Positions 51,390-60,691 of a stretch of 64,000 nucleotides of DNA are shown piece after piece. The position numbers and the translations under genes were made by a program. Below the pieces are notes generated by a model. The model ran no database searches. It was given only the letters and a program-made list of their open reading frames with translations, and was not told the origin of the DNA. Within the stretch, counting starts at the first letter, position 1. Every line of letters begins with the position of its first letter. This DNA is from Chitinophagales bacterium (lineage in GTDB: Bacteria; Bacteroidota; Bacteroidia; Chitinophagales; Saprospiraceae): NCBI GenBank assembly GCA_013299105.1, contig JAAFJY010000034.1:1-64000 (forward strand), read 5' to 3'.

Positions 51390-52166
51390 TCATTTCTTCC
51401 GCAGGTAAATTTCGCCATTGATGGTCTTAAAGGTCAATTCTACCCCACCACCGTTGATTTTCCCATTGGTCGTATTTCGTTGCAAGGAGGGCAGGCCCTT
51501 GTCATCTTTGTTGGGGAATTTAATGTCAGCGTCAGAATAAATTTCACCATTGATGGTAGAAAGATTGACATTGGCCTTGCTGTCGGCGGGCAGGCTTACA
51601 TCAATGAATCCATTCACGGTACTGATGTGGGTGGGTTTGCTTTGCTCCAGGCGCGAAATGGTCACTTCAATGCTTCCATTTACGGTATTCGCCACAACTG
51701 GGCCTGTGATGTTTTGGAGCTTGATGTCAGAGGATTTGCCAATGATTTCGATTTCACCGCTCAGGTCTTTGAGCGAGAGATCATTTTGGTCCCAATCCCT
51801 GACTTCAATGCGCACATCGGCCTTCGTGGGTACTTTGATGACATAATTGATCTTCTGAAAAGAAGCCTTGCGGATGGTCATCACACCACTGACTTCTTCT
51901 ACCTCCAAACCAAGGCCAGTATTGTCACTGGCTGTGTTGTACAATGGTTTCAGCCCTTTGGCCCGTTCTGGGATCGGCGTCAATGCCTGATCTGATTCAA
52001 TGACCAGTTCGTTACCGGCATATCCCTGGATGCTCACTTCACTGCGTTGCAACAGAATATTGACCTTTTGGGCAGTGCCCGAAAAGGTCTTTTTAAAGGT
52101 TTTTTGAGCCAAAAGATTGGGTCCGAGCAGCAGCAGCGCTGCGCCCAAAATAAATGCTTGTTTCAT
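51390..52166 (-). CDS. Secreted DUF4097-type beta-helix-like protein
   Basis: A 258-aa exported protein (signal MKQAFILGAALLLLGPNLLAQ) related to the 238-aa gene behind it. Beta repeats are visible: LSLKDLSGEIEIIGKSSDIKL, NTVNGSIEVTISR, STVNGFIDVSLP and STINGEIYSDADIK, and they end with GVELTFKTINGEIYLRKK. It is preceded by a tandem hairpin array that separates it from the anti-sigma gene. Probably a surface or periplasmic protein controlled by the adjacent sigma factor; the function is unproven. Confidence 0.87.
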   Translation of the reverse strand: MKQAFILGAALLLLGPNLLAQKTFKKTFSGTAQKVNILLQRSEVSIQGYAGNELVIESDQALTPIPERAKGLKPLYNTASDNTGLGLEVEEVSGVMTIRKASFQKINYVIKVPTKADVRIEVRDWDQNDLSLKDLSGEIEIIGKSSDIKLQNITGPVVANTVNGSIEVTISRLEQSKPTHISTVNGFIDVSLPADSKANVNLSTINGEIYSDADIKFPNKDDKGLPSLQRNTTNGKINGGGVELTFKTINGEIYLRKK

Positions 52167-52200
52167 GACTTTATGGATGAAAAATTAACAAAATTCACTT

Positions 52201-52326
52201 ACATATCCGATGGGCGAAACCCATCGTTGACATATCCGATGGGCTGTACCCCATCGTTGACATATCCGATGGGCTGTACCCCATCGCTGACATATCCGAT
52301 GGGCTGTACCCCATCGCTGACATATC
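52201..52326. repeat. Tandem 30-bp hairpin array
   Basis: Four tandem units (29, 30, 30, 30 bp) of ACATATCCGATGGGCTGTAC then CCCATCGTTG, plus a partial fifth. Each unit folds as CGATGGG-CTGTA-CCCATCG. Unit 1 has GCGAAA in place of GCTGTAC, and the last two end CGCTG. The units are too short and too alike for CRISPR spacers. Confidence 0.85.
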
Positions 52327-52343
52327 ACGCCCTTTCAGGGCTA

Positions 52344-52371
52344 TTAACCATTAACAACTAACCATTAACCA
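52344..52371 (+). repeat. ACCATTA-type border tract behind the anti-sigma gene
   Basis: Degenerate heptamers of ATTAACCATTAACAACTAAC type ending at the anti-sigma stop codon, as at pnuC. Confidence 0.6.
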
Positions 52372-53148
52372 TTACAGCAGCACCTCAAGCCCTCGCTCCG
52401 CTCGCTCCCGCACCACTTCCAGCAGGGCAGGGTCTTCGCTCAAAGTTCGCAAAGAAGGGGCGGCTTTTTTCTCCCCAATGGCCACCAAGAGCTCGATGAT
52501 CGTGATCTGCACCTCTGGGCTCTCTTGGATCAGCAAACTTTTGATTAGGGCTTCGCGAGCGCTCTGGTCGTAGCTGAAGCTGCTCAAGGCTTGGGCGGCT
52601 TTCATGCGCACATTGACCATGTCGTCAGTGTTGAGGGTTTGGACCAGGGCTTGGATGATTTGTGGATCGGCTTTCTCGCGCTCCAATACATTCACCGCCT
52701 GGATGCGTTCGCTGGCGCTGGGTTCTTGGAGCATGGCGAGGACCAGCATTTTCTGGGTTTTGTCCATTGCCGAGCTCAAAGCGGCAATTTGAGATTGCTG
52801 TTGTTGGTTGATGCGCCACATCCATCCGAATCCGAAGCCGATCAACACCATCGCAGCAGCAATTCCGGCGACCCATTCCAATTTTACCAACTTCAAAAAG
52901 CCAGGCTTTTCGGCTTTTAATGTTTGTTTTTCGGCCTGAATGAATTGCCGGAAGCGTTCTTCCATCAGGTCAGAGGGCGCTTGTTCGGGTATTTCGGCCA
53001 GTTCTACTTGTAAGATGCGCATTTGTGCCAGTGCTTCTTGCAACTCAAGGTTTTGCAAGAGTTCCATCTCCAGGACCTCTTTTTCTGCAACTGTCAGGTT
53101 CCCGTCTAGGTAATCCAATAAATGGGCGGCTAGTTTATCGTCGATCAT
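52372..53148 (-). CDS. Anti-sigma factor with HEAT-like repeat domain
   Basis: A 258-aa single-pass membrane protein. Start 53148 overlaps the sigma stop codon (ATGA), showing translational coupling. Layout: cytosolic helical anti-sigma region with the family-like LLDYLDGNLTVAEKEVLEMELL (about 10-32); a membrane helix (about 93-113, WVAGIAAAMVLIGFGFGWMW); then an extracytoplasmic HEAT-repeat domain (about 145-255, PSASERIQAVNVLEREK, VRMKAAQALSSFS, SPEVQITIIELLVAIG). It holds the sigma factor inactive until an outside signal; the HEAT part is the likely sensor. Confidence 0.88.
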   Translation of the reverse strand: MIDDKLAAHLLDYLDGNLTVAEKEVLEMELLQNLELQEALAQMRILQVELAEIPEQAPSDLMEERFRQFIQAEKQTLKAEKPGFLKLVKLEWVAGIAAAMVLIGFGFGWMWRINQQQQSQIAALSSAMDKTQKMLVLAMLQEPSASERIQAVNVLEREKADPQIIQALVQTLNTDDMVNVRMKAAQALSSFSYDQSAREALIKSLLIQESPEVQITIIELLVAIGEKKAAPSLRTLSEDPALLEVVRERAERGLEVLL

Positions 53149-53708
53149 CGGTTTTCGATTTTGATGTAATGGGCTTTGAGTTGTTCCAAAGCCCGGAATA
53201 CCTTCACTTTCACGGCCCCTTCGCTGCATCCCAGGATGGTGGCTACTTCACTGTACTTCAATTGTTGAAACTTGGTCAACAAGAGTACTTCTCTTTGCTC
53301 GGCATTTAGGGCTTGCATGGCCCGGTCCAATGCCTGGTGTTTTTCCCGGTTTTCCAATTGTACGTCGATGCCCAGCTCGCTCCAGACCAGTCTATTTTCC
53401 TGGGTACTCAAGTCATCCGTGCCATAGCGCATTTGCGACTTGCGCTGATCCATGCCAGCGTTGCGTGCCATTTGATACAACCAGCTGCGCAAGTTCATGC
53501 CCTCGCGATAGCTTTGGCGGTATTTGATCAACCTTTCAAAGACTGTTTGCACCAAATCTTCACTTACCTGAGGGGCGAAACCCAGGTGTAAGTAAAAGTT
53601 ATACAAAGCCCGGTGGTAGCGCTGGAACAATACTGCTGCCGCATCCAGCTGCCCGGTGGCAAGCTGAATCATCAATGCTTCATCCGAAGGGCTGGGCAAT
53701 GGTGTCAT
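53145..53708 (-). CDS. ECF-type RNA polymerase sigma factor
   Basis: A 187-aa extracytoplasmic-function sigma factor. Region 2 spans about 20-90 (FQRYHRALYNFYLHLGFAP, DLVQTVFERLIKYRQSY, LRSWLYQMARNAGMDQRK) and region 4 about 128-180 (LNAEQREVLLLTKFQQLKYSEVA, CSEGAVKVKVFRALEQLK). It is the first gene of an operon with the anti-sigma factor, and two DUF4097 genes follow. No region 1 or C-terminal extension. Confidence 0.93.
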   Translation of the reverse strand: MTPLPSPSDEALMIQLATGQLDAAAVLFQRYHRALYNFYLHLGFAPQVSEDLVQTVFERLIKYRQSYREGMNLRSWLYQMARNAGMDQRKSQMRYGTDDLSTQENRLVWSELGIDVQLENREKHQALDRAMQALNAEQREVLLLTKFQQLKYSEVATILGCSEGAVKVKVFRALEQLKAHYIKIENR

Positions 53709-53949
53709 TCCAGTTGGTTTTCAAAACAAGGTTACTTTGAAAAGCAAAAAAGGTTACTTAAAAAGCAGTATTTTTTTCCTAAAAACAAAATCGAGTGCTA
53801 CCAAGGCGATCTTTTAATAAGTTCAATCATTTGATAATCAAAATTTTAACAAGAAATAAAAGAAAAAGAAATAAAAAATGCTTTGGCCATAAATCCAAAT
53901 ACACTCGTTTTAGCGTAACTATCCATGTACCAAACAACACACCATACGA

Positions 53950-56196
53950 ATGAAATTGTTTCTACCCACTTTTCTCCTATTTTTCCACTTCATGGCACTT
54001 GCCCACAACGGTACCATCGAAGGCCTGGTGCAGAGCAGCGACAAACAAGAGGGGTTGCTGGGAGTTGCCATCACACTCAGCGGCGGTAAAACCCAGGTAA
54101 CTTTCAGCAATGAACTGGGCTACTTCGTTTTTCGCAACTTGCCTGCTGGTTCCTATCAGCTTAATATTGGTTCATTGGGCTATGAAAACCAAATTTTGAG
54201 CAATGTCACAGTGGTTGATGGGGCCAGCACACCATTGAAAATCAGCCTCAAACCCAGCGCCATTCAGCTCCCTTCGATTGAGGTGCAGGCAAAAGTGGAC
54301 CAGGGGAGCACGATCATCAGCAGGTTGGATTTGAAAACCCGACCCTTGACCAACTCTCAAGAGATTTTACCGATGATTCCAGGTCTATTCATCGCCCAAC
54401 ACGCAGGTGGGGGCAAAGCTGAACAGATTTTCCTACGCGGTTTTGACATCGACCACGGAACCGACATCAACCTCAGCGTAGATGGCATGCCGGTCAACAT
54501 GGTCTCACATGCCCACGGCCAGGGATATGCCGATTTACATTTTGTGATCCCAGAACTGGTGGACCGAGTGGACTATAAGAAAGGGCCTTATTTTAGCCAA
54601 ATTGGTAACTTCGGCACGGCTGGTGCAGCCCAGTTTTTCACCCCAAACTCACTGGATCGCAGCTTCATCAAAGCTGAAGTAGGTCAGTTCGACAGCTATC
54701 GCCTGGTGAATGGCTTAAACCTGATCAACAAGCCCCAGCACCGTGCTTACCTGGCCAGCGAACTAAATTTTTCGCAAGGGTATTTCGACGAGCCTCAATA
54801 TTTTAATCGTCGCAACATCTTAGGTAAATATACCTTCATGCCCAACGAAAAGCAAAGCATCAGCCTCAGTTTTTCCAGCTTCAACAGTTCTTGGGATGCC
54901 TCTGGCCAAGTGCCTGATCGAGCGGTCAGCAGCGGTCGTATCTCCCGATTTGGCTCGATTGATCCTACTGAAGGTGGCCAAACCAGCCGACAAAACCTGA
55001 ACTTTGTTTTCTTGCAAAAAATATCCCCACTGGCTTATTTGAAAAGCCAGGTGTATTTTTCCCGCTACAAATTTGAACTCTATTCCAACTTTACTTTCTT
55101 CGACCGCGACCCAATCAATGGCGATCAGATACGTCAAAAAGAAGACCGCCAGATACTGGGCTACAATGGTTCAGTACACCTGAAAAACCGCCTTTTCGGC
55201 CTCAATTTTGAGCAAGAATTAGGCTTGAGCTTGCGCTATGATGAAGTTACGGGAAATGAATTGTCTTATACCAAAACCCGCAAAACCAGCCTGGACACCG
55301 CCAAATTTGGTGACATCCAGGAAGGCAATGCCAGCTTATATTACGATGGTACCCTGTGGCTGTCTTCCCGCTTCAGCCTCAACGCTGGCTTGCGCTATGA
55401 CCAGTTTATGTTCCGCTACAACGACCTTTTATTCCCTGATTATCAGCCAGATGCGGTATTCAAAGGCAGAGTAAGCCCCAAACTCAACCTGAGTGGTAAA
55501 TTGTCAGATAAGGTGCAAGTTTTTGCAAGCAGTGGGTATGGTTTTCACTCCAACGACACCCGCGTAATTGTAGAGCAGCGCAACCGTGATATTTTGCCCA
55601 AGGCCTTTGGTGTAGAAGTAGGTGGCACCCTCAAAATCGGGCAAGGCCTGCTGCAAGCTGCTCTTTGGCACCTGGACCTCGATCAAGAATTTGTGTACGT
55701 TGGCGACGAAGGAATCGTAGAGCCTAGTGGCCGCACTCGCCGCAGGGGTATCGATCTCTTGGCCCGTTGGCAATTGGGCAAAAAATTCATCCTCGACGCC
55801 AACGCCAATTATGCTTTCGCCCGCAGCCGCGACGAAGCCGAAGGCGAAAACCGTATTCCCTTGGCCCCAATCTGGACCAGTACAGGTGGTTTGTGGTGGG
55901 AGCCCAGCGCCAAATGGTCTTTTTCGCTGCGCTACCGGTACTTGGGCGACCGCCCTGCCAACGAAGACAACAGCTTGAACGCCGAGGGTTATCTTCTTTT
56001 GGATGGCATTGCCCGTTACCGCACTGGGGCCATTGAACTCGGTTTGCAAGGCCAAAACCTACTCAATCGGGCCTGGAAAGAAGCCCAGTTTGAAACTACC
56101 TCGCGCCTACGAAATGAACCTGAAGCAGTGAGCGAAATTCACTTTACACCGGGTACTCCCCGCAACTTGAGGTTGTATTTCCAATACAGTTTCTAA
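53950..56196 (+). CDS. TonB-dependent outer-membrane receptor
   Basis: A 748-aa receptor with signal peptide (MKLFLPTFLLFFHFMALA), a CarboxypepD-like domain (about 22-105, GTIEGLVQSSDKQEG), a plug (about 120-245) and a barrel. The His-rich motif VNMVSHAHGQGYADLHFVIPE in the plug (about residue 182-202) is striking; a subfamily with this motif occurs in several phyla and could concern metal or heme-type ligands. This link is inferred. The barrel ends with the aromatic FQYSF. The two DUF4331 genes and the TPR lipoprotein follow in the same direction. Confidence 0.9.
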   Translation: MKLFLPTFLLFFHFMALAHNGTIEGLVQSSDKQEGLLGVAITLSGGKTQVTFSNELGYFVFRNLPAGSYQLNIGSLGYENQILSNVTVVDGASTPLKISLKPSAIQLPSIEVQAKVDQGSTIISRLDLKTRPLTNSQEILPMIPGLFIAQHAGGGKAEQIFLRGFDIDHGTDINLSVDGMPVNMVSHAHGQGYADLHFVIPELVDRVDYKKGPYFSQIGNFGTAGAAQFFTPNSLDRSFIKAEVGQFDSYRLVNGLNLINKPQHRAYLASELNFSQGYFDEPQYFNRRNILGKYTFMPNEKQSISLSFSSFNSSWDASGQVPDRAVSSGRISRFGSIDPTEGGQTSRQNLNFVFLQKISPLAYLKSQVYFSRYKFELYSNFTFFDRDPINGDQIRQKEDRQILGYNGSVHLKNRLFGLNFEQELGLSLRYDEVTGNELSYTKTRKTSLDTAKFGDIQEGNASLYYDGTLWLSSRFSLNAGLRYDQFMFRYNDLLFPDYQPDAVFKGRVSPKLNLSGKLSDKVQVFASSGYGFHSNDTRVIVEQRNRDILPKAFGVEVGGTLKIGQGLLQAALWHLDLDQEFVYVGDEGIVEPSGRTRRRGIDLLARWQLGKKFILDANANYAFARSRDEAEGENRIPLAPIWTSTGGLWWEPSAKWSFSLRYRYLGDRPANEDNSLNAEGYLLLDGIARYRTGAIELGLQGQNLLNRAWKEAQFETTSRLRNEPEAVSEIHFTPGTPRNLRLYFQYSF

Positions 56197-56355
56197 GTAG
56201 ATACCGAAAGTCCCCACGACTTTTTCCGACCACGTATTCGCTGAAGCACACCTTGTTTCAGCCTGCTATTGCCATGCCTGAAAAAATGACTCACTGAGAG
56301 TTTAAGTCATTGTTGTTGAGCCCAAAAAAGAGCAGCGAGGGGTTCCTGAGAGCCC

Positions 56356-56393
56356 TCTTTTCAACTCTTCAACTCTTCAACTCTTCAACTTTT
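56356..56393 (+). repeat. CAAC-type border tract before the DUF4331 gene
   Basis: TCTTTTCAACTCTTCAACTC repeats, four 8-bp units, 23 bp before the ATG. Confidence 0.7.
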
Positions 56394-56415
56394 TTTAACC
56401 TTAATCATAACCCTT

Positions 56416-58128
56416 ATGCAACGTCATGCATTGTTAACCAGCTTCCTGGTCATCTTGGCTTTGGGTTTCGCCTGGGCTTCTAGCCACCGCGAGGCACCAC
56501 TCATTGCCAACGACCCCTTGGCTGACAACACGGATGTGTACGCCTTCCGTAGTCCAGACAAGCCCAACACCATTACGATTATCGCCAATTACATTCCGGC
56601 GGAACTGCCACACGGTGGCCCCAATTACCACACTTTTGGCGAAAACATCCGCTATGAAATCCACATCGACAACGATGCGAGCAAACCTGGCGATGAAATC
56701 GTTTTCCGTTTCACCTTCAAACGTGTGAATGAAGATCCTTCGACTTTCTTCAACATTCGCCTGGGCAAACAAAACCTGAAAACTACCTACACCATGGAGC
56801 GCAGCATCGATGGGGGCCGGACTTTCCAGGTAGTCTTGAGTGAGGGTTTTGTACCTCCAGCCAATATTGGCCCACGCTCGATCACTGGCGGAGCAGGTTT
56901 GAACACCACTTACGCAGCCTTGATGCAAAGGGGTATTCAGACCAGCAGCAGCGGCGAAACTGTATTCTGCGGCCCGGTGGATGATCCTTTTTTTGTTGAC
57001 CTCGGAGGCGTATTTGACCTGGGCAACTTGCCCCGCCAGGGTGGGCAAAAAATCCGCGATGGCTTGGGCATGTACAATGTGCACAGCATTGCCATCCAGG
57101 TGCCGATTGCTACTTTGCTCAAAGCAGGTGCAGCAGCGGCACCACGCAACATCCTCGATGCCGATTATGTGATCGGAGTATGGGCTTCGGCCAGCCGCCG
57201 TACCATGCGTACCTTGAAAGAAGATGGCAGCAAGCCTACTGAAGACGGCGAATGGGTACAGGTATCTCGCTTGGGCATGCCCTTGACGAATGAAGCCGTC
57301 ATTCCCATCGGCATGAAAGACTTCTGGAACGGCATTACGCCTTACGAAGAACTGGCTGATCAAACCCTGGACGGATTTTTCTACAATCCTGAATTGGCCT
57401 TGTACATGGACGATTCCCAATTCGGTGGAGCAGTTCCGGCCTTCAAAGCCCTGCGGATTCAGCGCAAATCACTGGGAGCTTTTGACTTTGGTTTTGGCAA
57501 AGATGGCTTGTTCAGCCTCAAAGGAAATCCAGCCCTGGCTGGCACTGCCCTGGACGATGCGGTATTCGGTACCCTTCTTTTGCCGGGTCCTGGAAAAGCC
57601 CGCTCAGTAGACCTTTGGCCCATTTTCCACACGGGGGCACCTAACCTGGCCCCTTACCAATTGGCAACGGGTAAAGGTGGCAACCCCTTGGCCGCTGGCA
57701 AGCCTTTCATCCATAACTTCCTGCCCAATGGCGGCGACATGCTGCGCCTGAACATGGCAGTGCCCGTGACTGACCGCAAAAGTGCGGATTTCAGCAGCTT
57801 GGGCTTGGTGCAAGCAGCGGTGTTGGGCCTTACCAACCCCACTTACAACAAAGACGCCAGCCTGCAATTCATCCCCAACATGGATGGTTTCCCCAACGGA
57901 CGCCGCCTGGAGGATGACGTAACCCGCATTGAGTTGCAAGCCGTGTCTGGTGTGGTTTTGGCAGCTGTGGGCCTTTGGTACGATGACTTCAAACCAGGTG
58001 GAAGCCCAGTTACCCAAAAATTGCTGAATGTACTGACTTACACCACTGGTGTGGAGAAAAACGACAAGCCATTTACCGCCACTTTCCCTTACCAAGCCGC
58101 TCCTTGGGCTGGCACTGAAACCAACTAG
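56416..58128 (+). CDS. DUF4331 family secreted protein
   Basis: A 570-aa exported protein of the DUF4331 family. The signal peptide (about 1-22) is followed directly by the family start motif SSHREAPLIANDPLADNTDVY. Later blocks: FGENIRYEIHIDNDASKPGDE, FRFTFKRVNEDPSTFFNIR, FCGPVDDPFFVDLGG, PLTNEAVIPIGMKDFWN, LLPGPGKARSVDLWPIFHTG and MDGFPNGRRLEDDVTRIELQ. It has no sorting domain at the C-terminus, unlike its paralog next door. The biochemical role is unknown. Confidence 0.9.
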   Translation: MQRHALLTSFLVILALGFAWASSHREAPLIANDPLADNTDVYAFRSPDKPNTITIIANYIPAELPHGGPNYHTFGENIRYEIHIDNDASKPGDEIVFRFTFKRVNEDPSTFFNIRLGKQNLKTTYTMERSIDGGRTFQVVLSEGFVPPANIGPRSITGGAGLNTTYAALMQRGIQTSSSGETVFCGPVDDPFFVDLGGVFDLGNLPRQGGQKIRDGLGMYNVHSIAIQVPIATLLKAGAAAAPRNILDADYVIGVWASASRRTMRTLKEDGSKPTEDGEWVQVSRLGMPLTNEAVIPIGMKDFWNGITPYEELADQTLDGFFYNPELALYMDDSQFGGAVPAFKALRIQRKSLGAFDFGFGKDGLFSLKGNPALAGTALDDAVFGTLLLPGPGKARSVDLWPIFHTGAPNLAPYQLATGKGGNPLAAGKPFIHNFLPNGGDMLRLNMAVPVTDRKSADFSSLGLVQAAVLGLTNPTYNKDASLQFIPNMDGFPNGRRLEDDVTRIELQAVSGVVLAAVGLWYDDFKPGGSPVTQKLLNVLTYTTGVEKNDKPFTATFPYQAAPWAGTETN

Positions 58129-58130
58129 AA

Positions 58131-58166
58131 AGTGTGTGGGTGTGAGTGTGATCGTGTGGGTGTGTT
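58131..58166 (+). repeat. GTGTG-type tract behind the first DUF4331 gene
   Basis: gtgtgggtgtgagtgtgatc then gtgtgggtgtgttgg, periodic at about 6-8 bases. Shares words with the insert at 28.54-28.66 kb. Confidence 0.5.
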
Positions 58167-58228
58167 GGCATCCGGACTAAACTCAAAGACCCAAGTTCTT
58201 TCTAGGAAATCTTTTTAAAAACTCAAGC

Positions 58229-60277
58229 ATGAAAAATTTATTCAGAAATATAGCCTCGCTGGTCCTACTCGCCTTGAGTATGCAGCTGATGGCCTCCAGC
58301 CACCGGGAAGCGCCGCTGATCGCCGACGATCCCCTGGCTGACAATACCGACTTGTACGCATTCCGCAGCCCGGACAATACGGGGATGATCACCATCATCG
58401 CCAACTTTGTACCGCTGCAATTGCCACAAGGTGGACCGAACTACTACAACTTTGGTGAAAACATCCGCTACGAAATCCACATCGACAACGATGCGACCAA
58501 ACCTGGCGATGAAATCACTTACCGTTTTACCTTTAAGCTGGTGAATGAAGACCCTACCACTTTCTTCAACATCCGCTTGGGCAAGCAAAACCTGAAAGCC
58601 ACTTACACCCTAGAGCGCAGCATTGACGGGGGCAAAAGCTTCCAGGTGATTGTGCGCAATGGATATGTACCACCAAACAACATCGGAACCCGCTCAATTA
58701 CCAGTCCGGTGGGTTTGAACACCACTTATGATGCTTTGTTTAAAAGAGGTGTTGTCAAGTCTTCCACTGGCGAGCAAGTGTTTTGTGGTCCTACCGACGA
58801 TCCATTCTTTGTGGACTTGGGCGGTATTTTCGACCTCGGCGACTCACCTCGCCAGGGTGGCCGCCCACGCGATGGGGTGAAGTGCTTCAACGTGAGCTCA
58901 ATCGCCATCCAAGTGCCTATTGCTACTTTGATCAAAAAAGGCGTTTTCCCACGTACCCAGGACATCTTGAATTCCGACTTCGTGATCGGCGTATGGGCCT
59001 CGGCCAGCCGCCAGAAAATCCGTACCCTGAGCAAGGGCAAAGAAAGCCACAGCGGCGATTGGGTGCAGGTGTCTCGCTTGGGTATGCCTTTGACCAACGA
59101 GGCAGTGGTTCCCATTGGCTTCAAGGATTATTGGAATGCCATTACGCCATACCAGGAATTGAAGGACACCCTACTCGACAATTTCTTCTACAATCCTGAA
59201 TTGGCTTTGTACATGGACGATTCGCAGTTTGGTGGAGCAGTGCCTGCTTTCAAAAAACTGCGCATTCAACGCAAATCATTGGGTGCATTCGACTTTGGCT
59301 TCGGCAAAGACGGTTTGTTCCCGCTAAAAGGTAATCCGGCGCTCAACGGAACGGCGCTGGATGACAAAGTGTTTGGTACTTTATTGCTTCCTGGCCCCGG
59401 AAAAGCTCGTTCGGTGGATCTTTGGCCGATCTTCCACACGGGTGTGCCCAACTTCCCCCCCTACCAATTGGCTACGGGTAAGGGCGGCAATCCGCTGGCG
59501 CCAGGCAAGCCTTTTATCAACAACTTCCTGCCCAATGGTGGTGACATGTTGCGACTGAACATGGCCGTCCCCCCCACCCGCCGCGCCGACAACAATTTCA
59601 GCTCACTGGGTATCATCCAGGCGGCAGTATTGGGGCTTACCAATCCCAAATATACCCGCAACCGTAGCGTCCAGTTCATCCCCAACATGGACGGCTTCCC
59701 GAATGGTCGCCGCTTGGAGGACGATGTAACCCGCATCGAATTGCAAGCCGTATCGGGCGTAGCACTGGCAGCCATTGGCTTGTGGTACGATGATTTTGAT
59801 GGCAAAAACCCACTTAGCAAGGGTTTGCTCGACGTATTGAGTTACAGCACTGGAGTAGAGAAAAATGACGCCGAGTTCGGCTATTGTTTCCCTTACCTGG
59901 CTATGCCTTGGGCTGGCGATGGCAAATGTGGTGGAACCGAAGTACAAAGCACCCAGGCGATGGCCGTGGCTGAAAAGTCGATGGTAGAAAGCCCACTGCT
60001 GAAAGCGCCCCAGGTAGTTGCCACGATTTTCCCTAACCCGGTGGTGGACGAGGTCAACGTCAAACTCCGCGCCCAAGCTGAAAACCAGGTTAGCATAGAA
60101 CTTTTCGACATGAACGGCCGTAAATTGGCGGTTTTAGCAACTGCGGAAGTATATGTTGGCGACAACCTGCTGCAAGGCAGAATGCCCGCAACGCTGCCAG
60201 CAGGCACTTATGTAGCCCGCGTGGTCGACCGCGATGGTCATACGCTGCAAAACATGAAACTGATCAAGAGGAATTGA
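58229..60277 (+). CDS. DUF4331 family protein with T9SS C-terminal sorting domain
   Basis: Tandem paralog of the gene before it, 682 aa. Residues about 22-560 repeat the DUF4331 domain almost block for block (SSHREAPLIADDPLADNTDLY). It has an additional C-terminal domain of about 75 residues, VVATIFPNPVVDEVNVKLR through LPAGTYVARVVDRDGHTL, a type A signal for the type IX secretion system ending in basic KLIKRN. So this copy is exported to the cell surface, whereas the first copy probably stays periplasmic. A strong terminator follows. Confidence 0.93.
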   Translation: MKNLFRNIASLVLLALSMQLMASSHREAPLIADDPLADNTDLYAFRSPDNTGMITIIANFVPLQLPQGGPNYYNFGENIRYEIHIDNDATKPGDEITYRFTFKLVNEDPTTFFNIRLGKQNLKATYTLERSIDGGKSFQVIVRNGYVPPNNIGTRSITSPVGLNTTYDALFKRGVVKSSTGEQVFCGPTDDPFFVDLGGIFDLGDSPRQGGRPRDGVKCFNVSSIAIQVPIATLIKKGVFPRTQDILNSDFVIGVWASASRQKIRTLSKGKESHSGDWVQVSRLGMPLTNEAVVPIGFKDYWNAITPYQELKDTLLDNFFYNPELALYMDDSQFGGAVPAFKKLRIQRKSLGAFDFGFGKDGLFPLKGNPALNGTALDDKVFGTLLLPGPGKARSVDLWPIFHTGVPNFPPYQLATGKGGNPLAPGKPFINNFLPNGGDMLRLNMAVPPTRRADNNFSSLGIIQAAVLGLTNPKYTRNRSVQFIPNMDGFPNGRRLEDDVTRIELQAVSGVALAAIGLWYDDFDGKNPLSKGLLDVLSYSTGVEKNDAEFGYCFPYLAMPWAGDGKCGGTEVQSTQAMAVAEKSMVESPLLKAPQVVATIFPNPVVDEVNVKLRAQAENQVSIELFDMNGRKLAVLATAEVYVGDNLLQGRMPATLPAGTYVARVVDRDGHTLQNMKLIKRN

Positions 60278-60295
60278 TCAAGAAAACCTTATCAA

Positions 60296-60329
60296 CCGGG
60301 GCAGGGTTACTGCGCTGCCCCGGCTTTTT
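60296..60329 (+). terminator. Intrinsic terminator behind the DUF4331 pair
   Basis: CCGGGGCAG / CTGCCCCGG, nine perfect pairs, followed by CTTTTT. Confidence 0.9.
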
Positions 60330-60615
60330 GCAAAACCATCAATACTGTTAAGCTCACATTAGCCCCTTCTTTTAACGTCGCACTTCATCCGAAGTGCCCA
60401 AAAGTCCTGGGGCTGCTATCGCTACAAACGTCTCTCTTCTCCGAAGAAAGGCGTTCTAAAGAAGCCAGATTGAGAACTTACCAATACTTAAAAATCATTG
60501 TTTATCAGTGATTTGCAAACAAAAATGGTTGAGAGTTAAAGATTGTAATTTTTACCAGAAACCCCAAACTGTGCAAACGAGCGTTTAAAATACCTCAAAA
60601 TTTGCCCGCGAGTCC
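60330..60615. other. Intergenic region before the TPR gene
   Basis: No ORF and no strong element seen. An AACTCATAACTCATCATTC-type tract begins near 60616 and leads to the gene. Confidence 0.4.
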
Positions 60616-60650
60616 ACCCACTCATAACTCATCATTCATAACTCATAACC
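60616..60650 (+). repeat. CATAACT-type border tract before the TPR gene
   Basis: cccactcataactcatcatt then cataactcataacc, heptamer-like, about 42 bp before ATG 60692. Confidence 0.55.
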
Positions 60651-60691
60651 ATGGCAGTAATCCTACCAAACTCATTTCAAAATCAATCACC

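Noticed and set aside
52201-52326. CRISPR-like array
   Set aside because: The units are contiguous with no variable spacers, only four copies, and no cas genes are present.
56434-57420. 328-codon minus-strand ORF
   Set aside because: Antisense to the first DUF4331 gene. It arises from the low stop density opposite a real gene; a similar shadow exists opposite the second copy.
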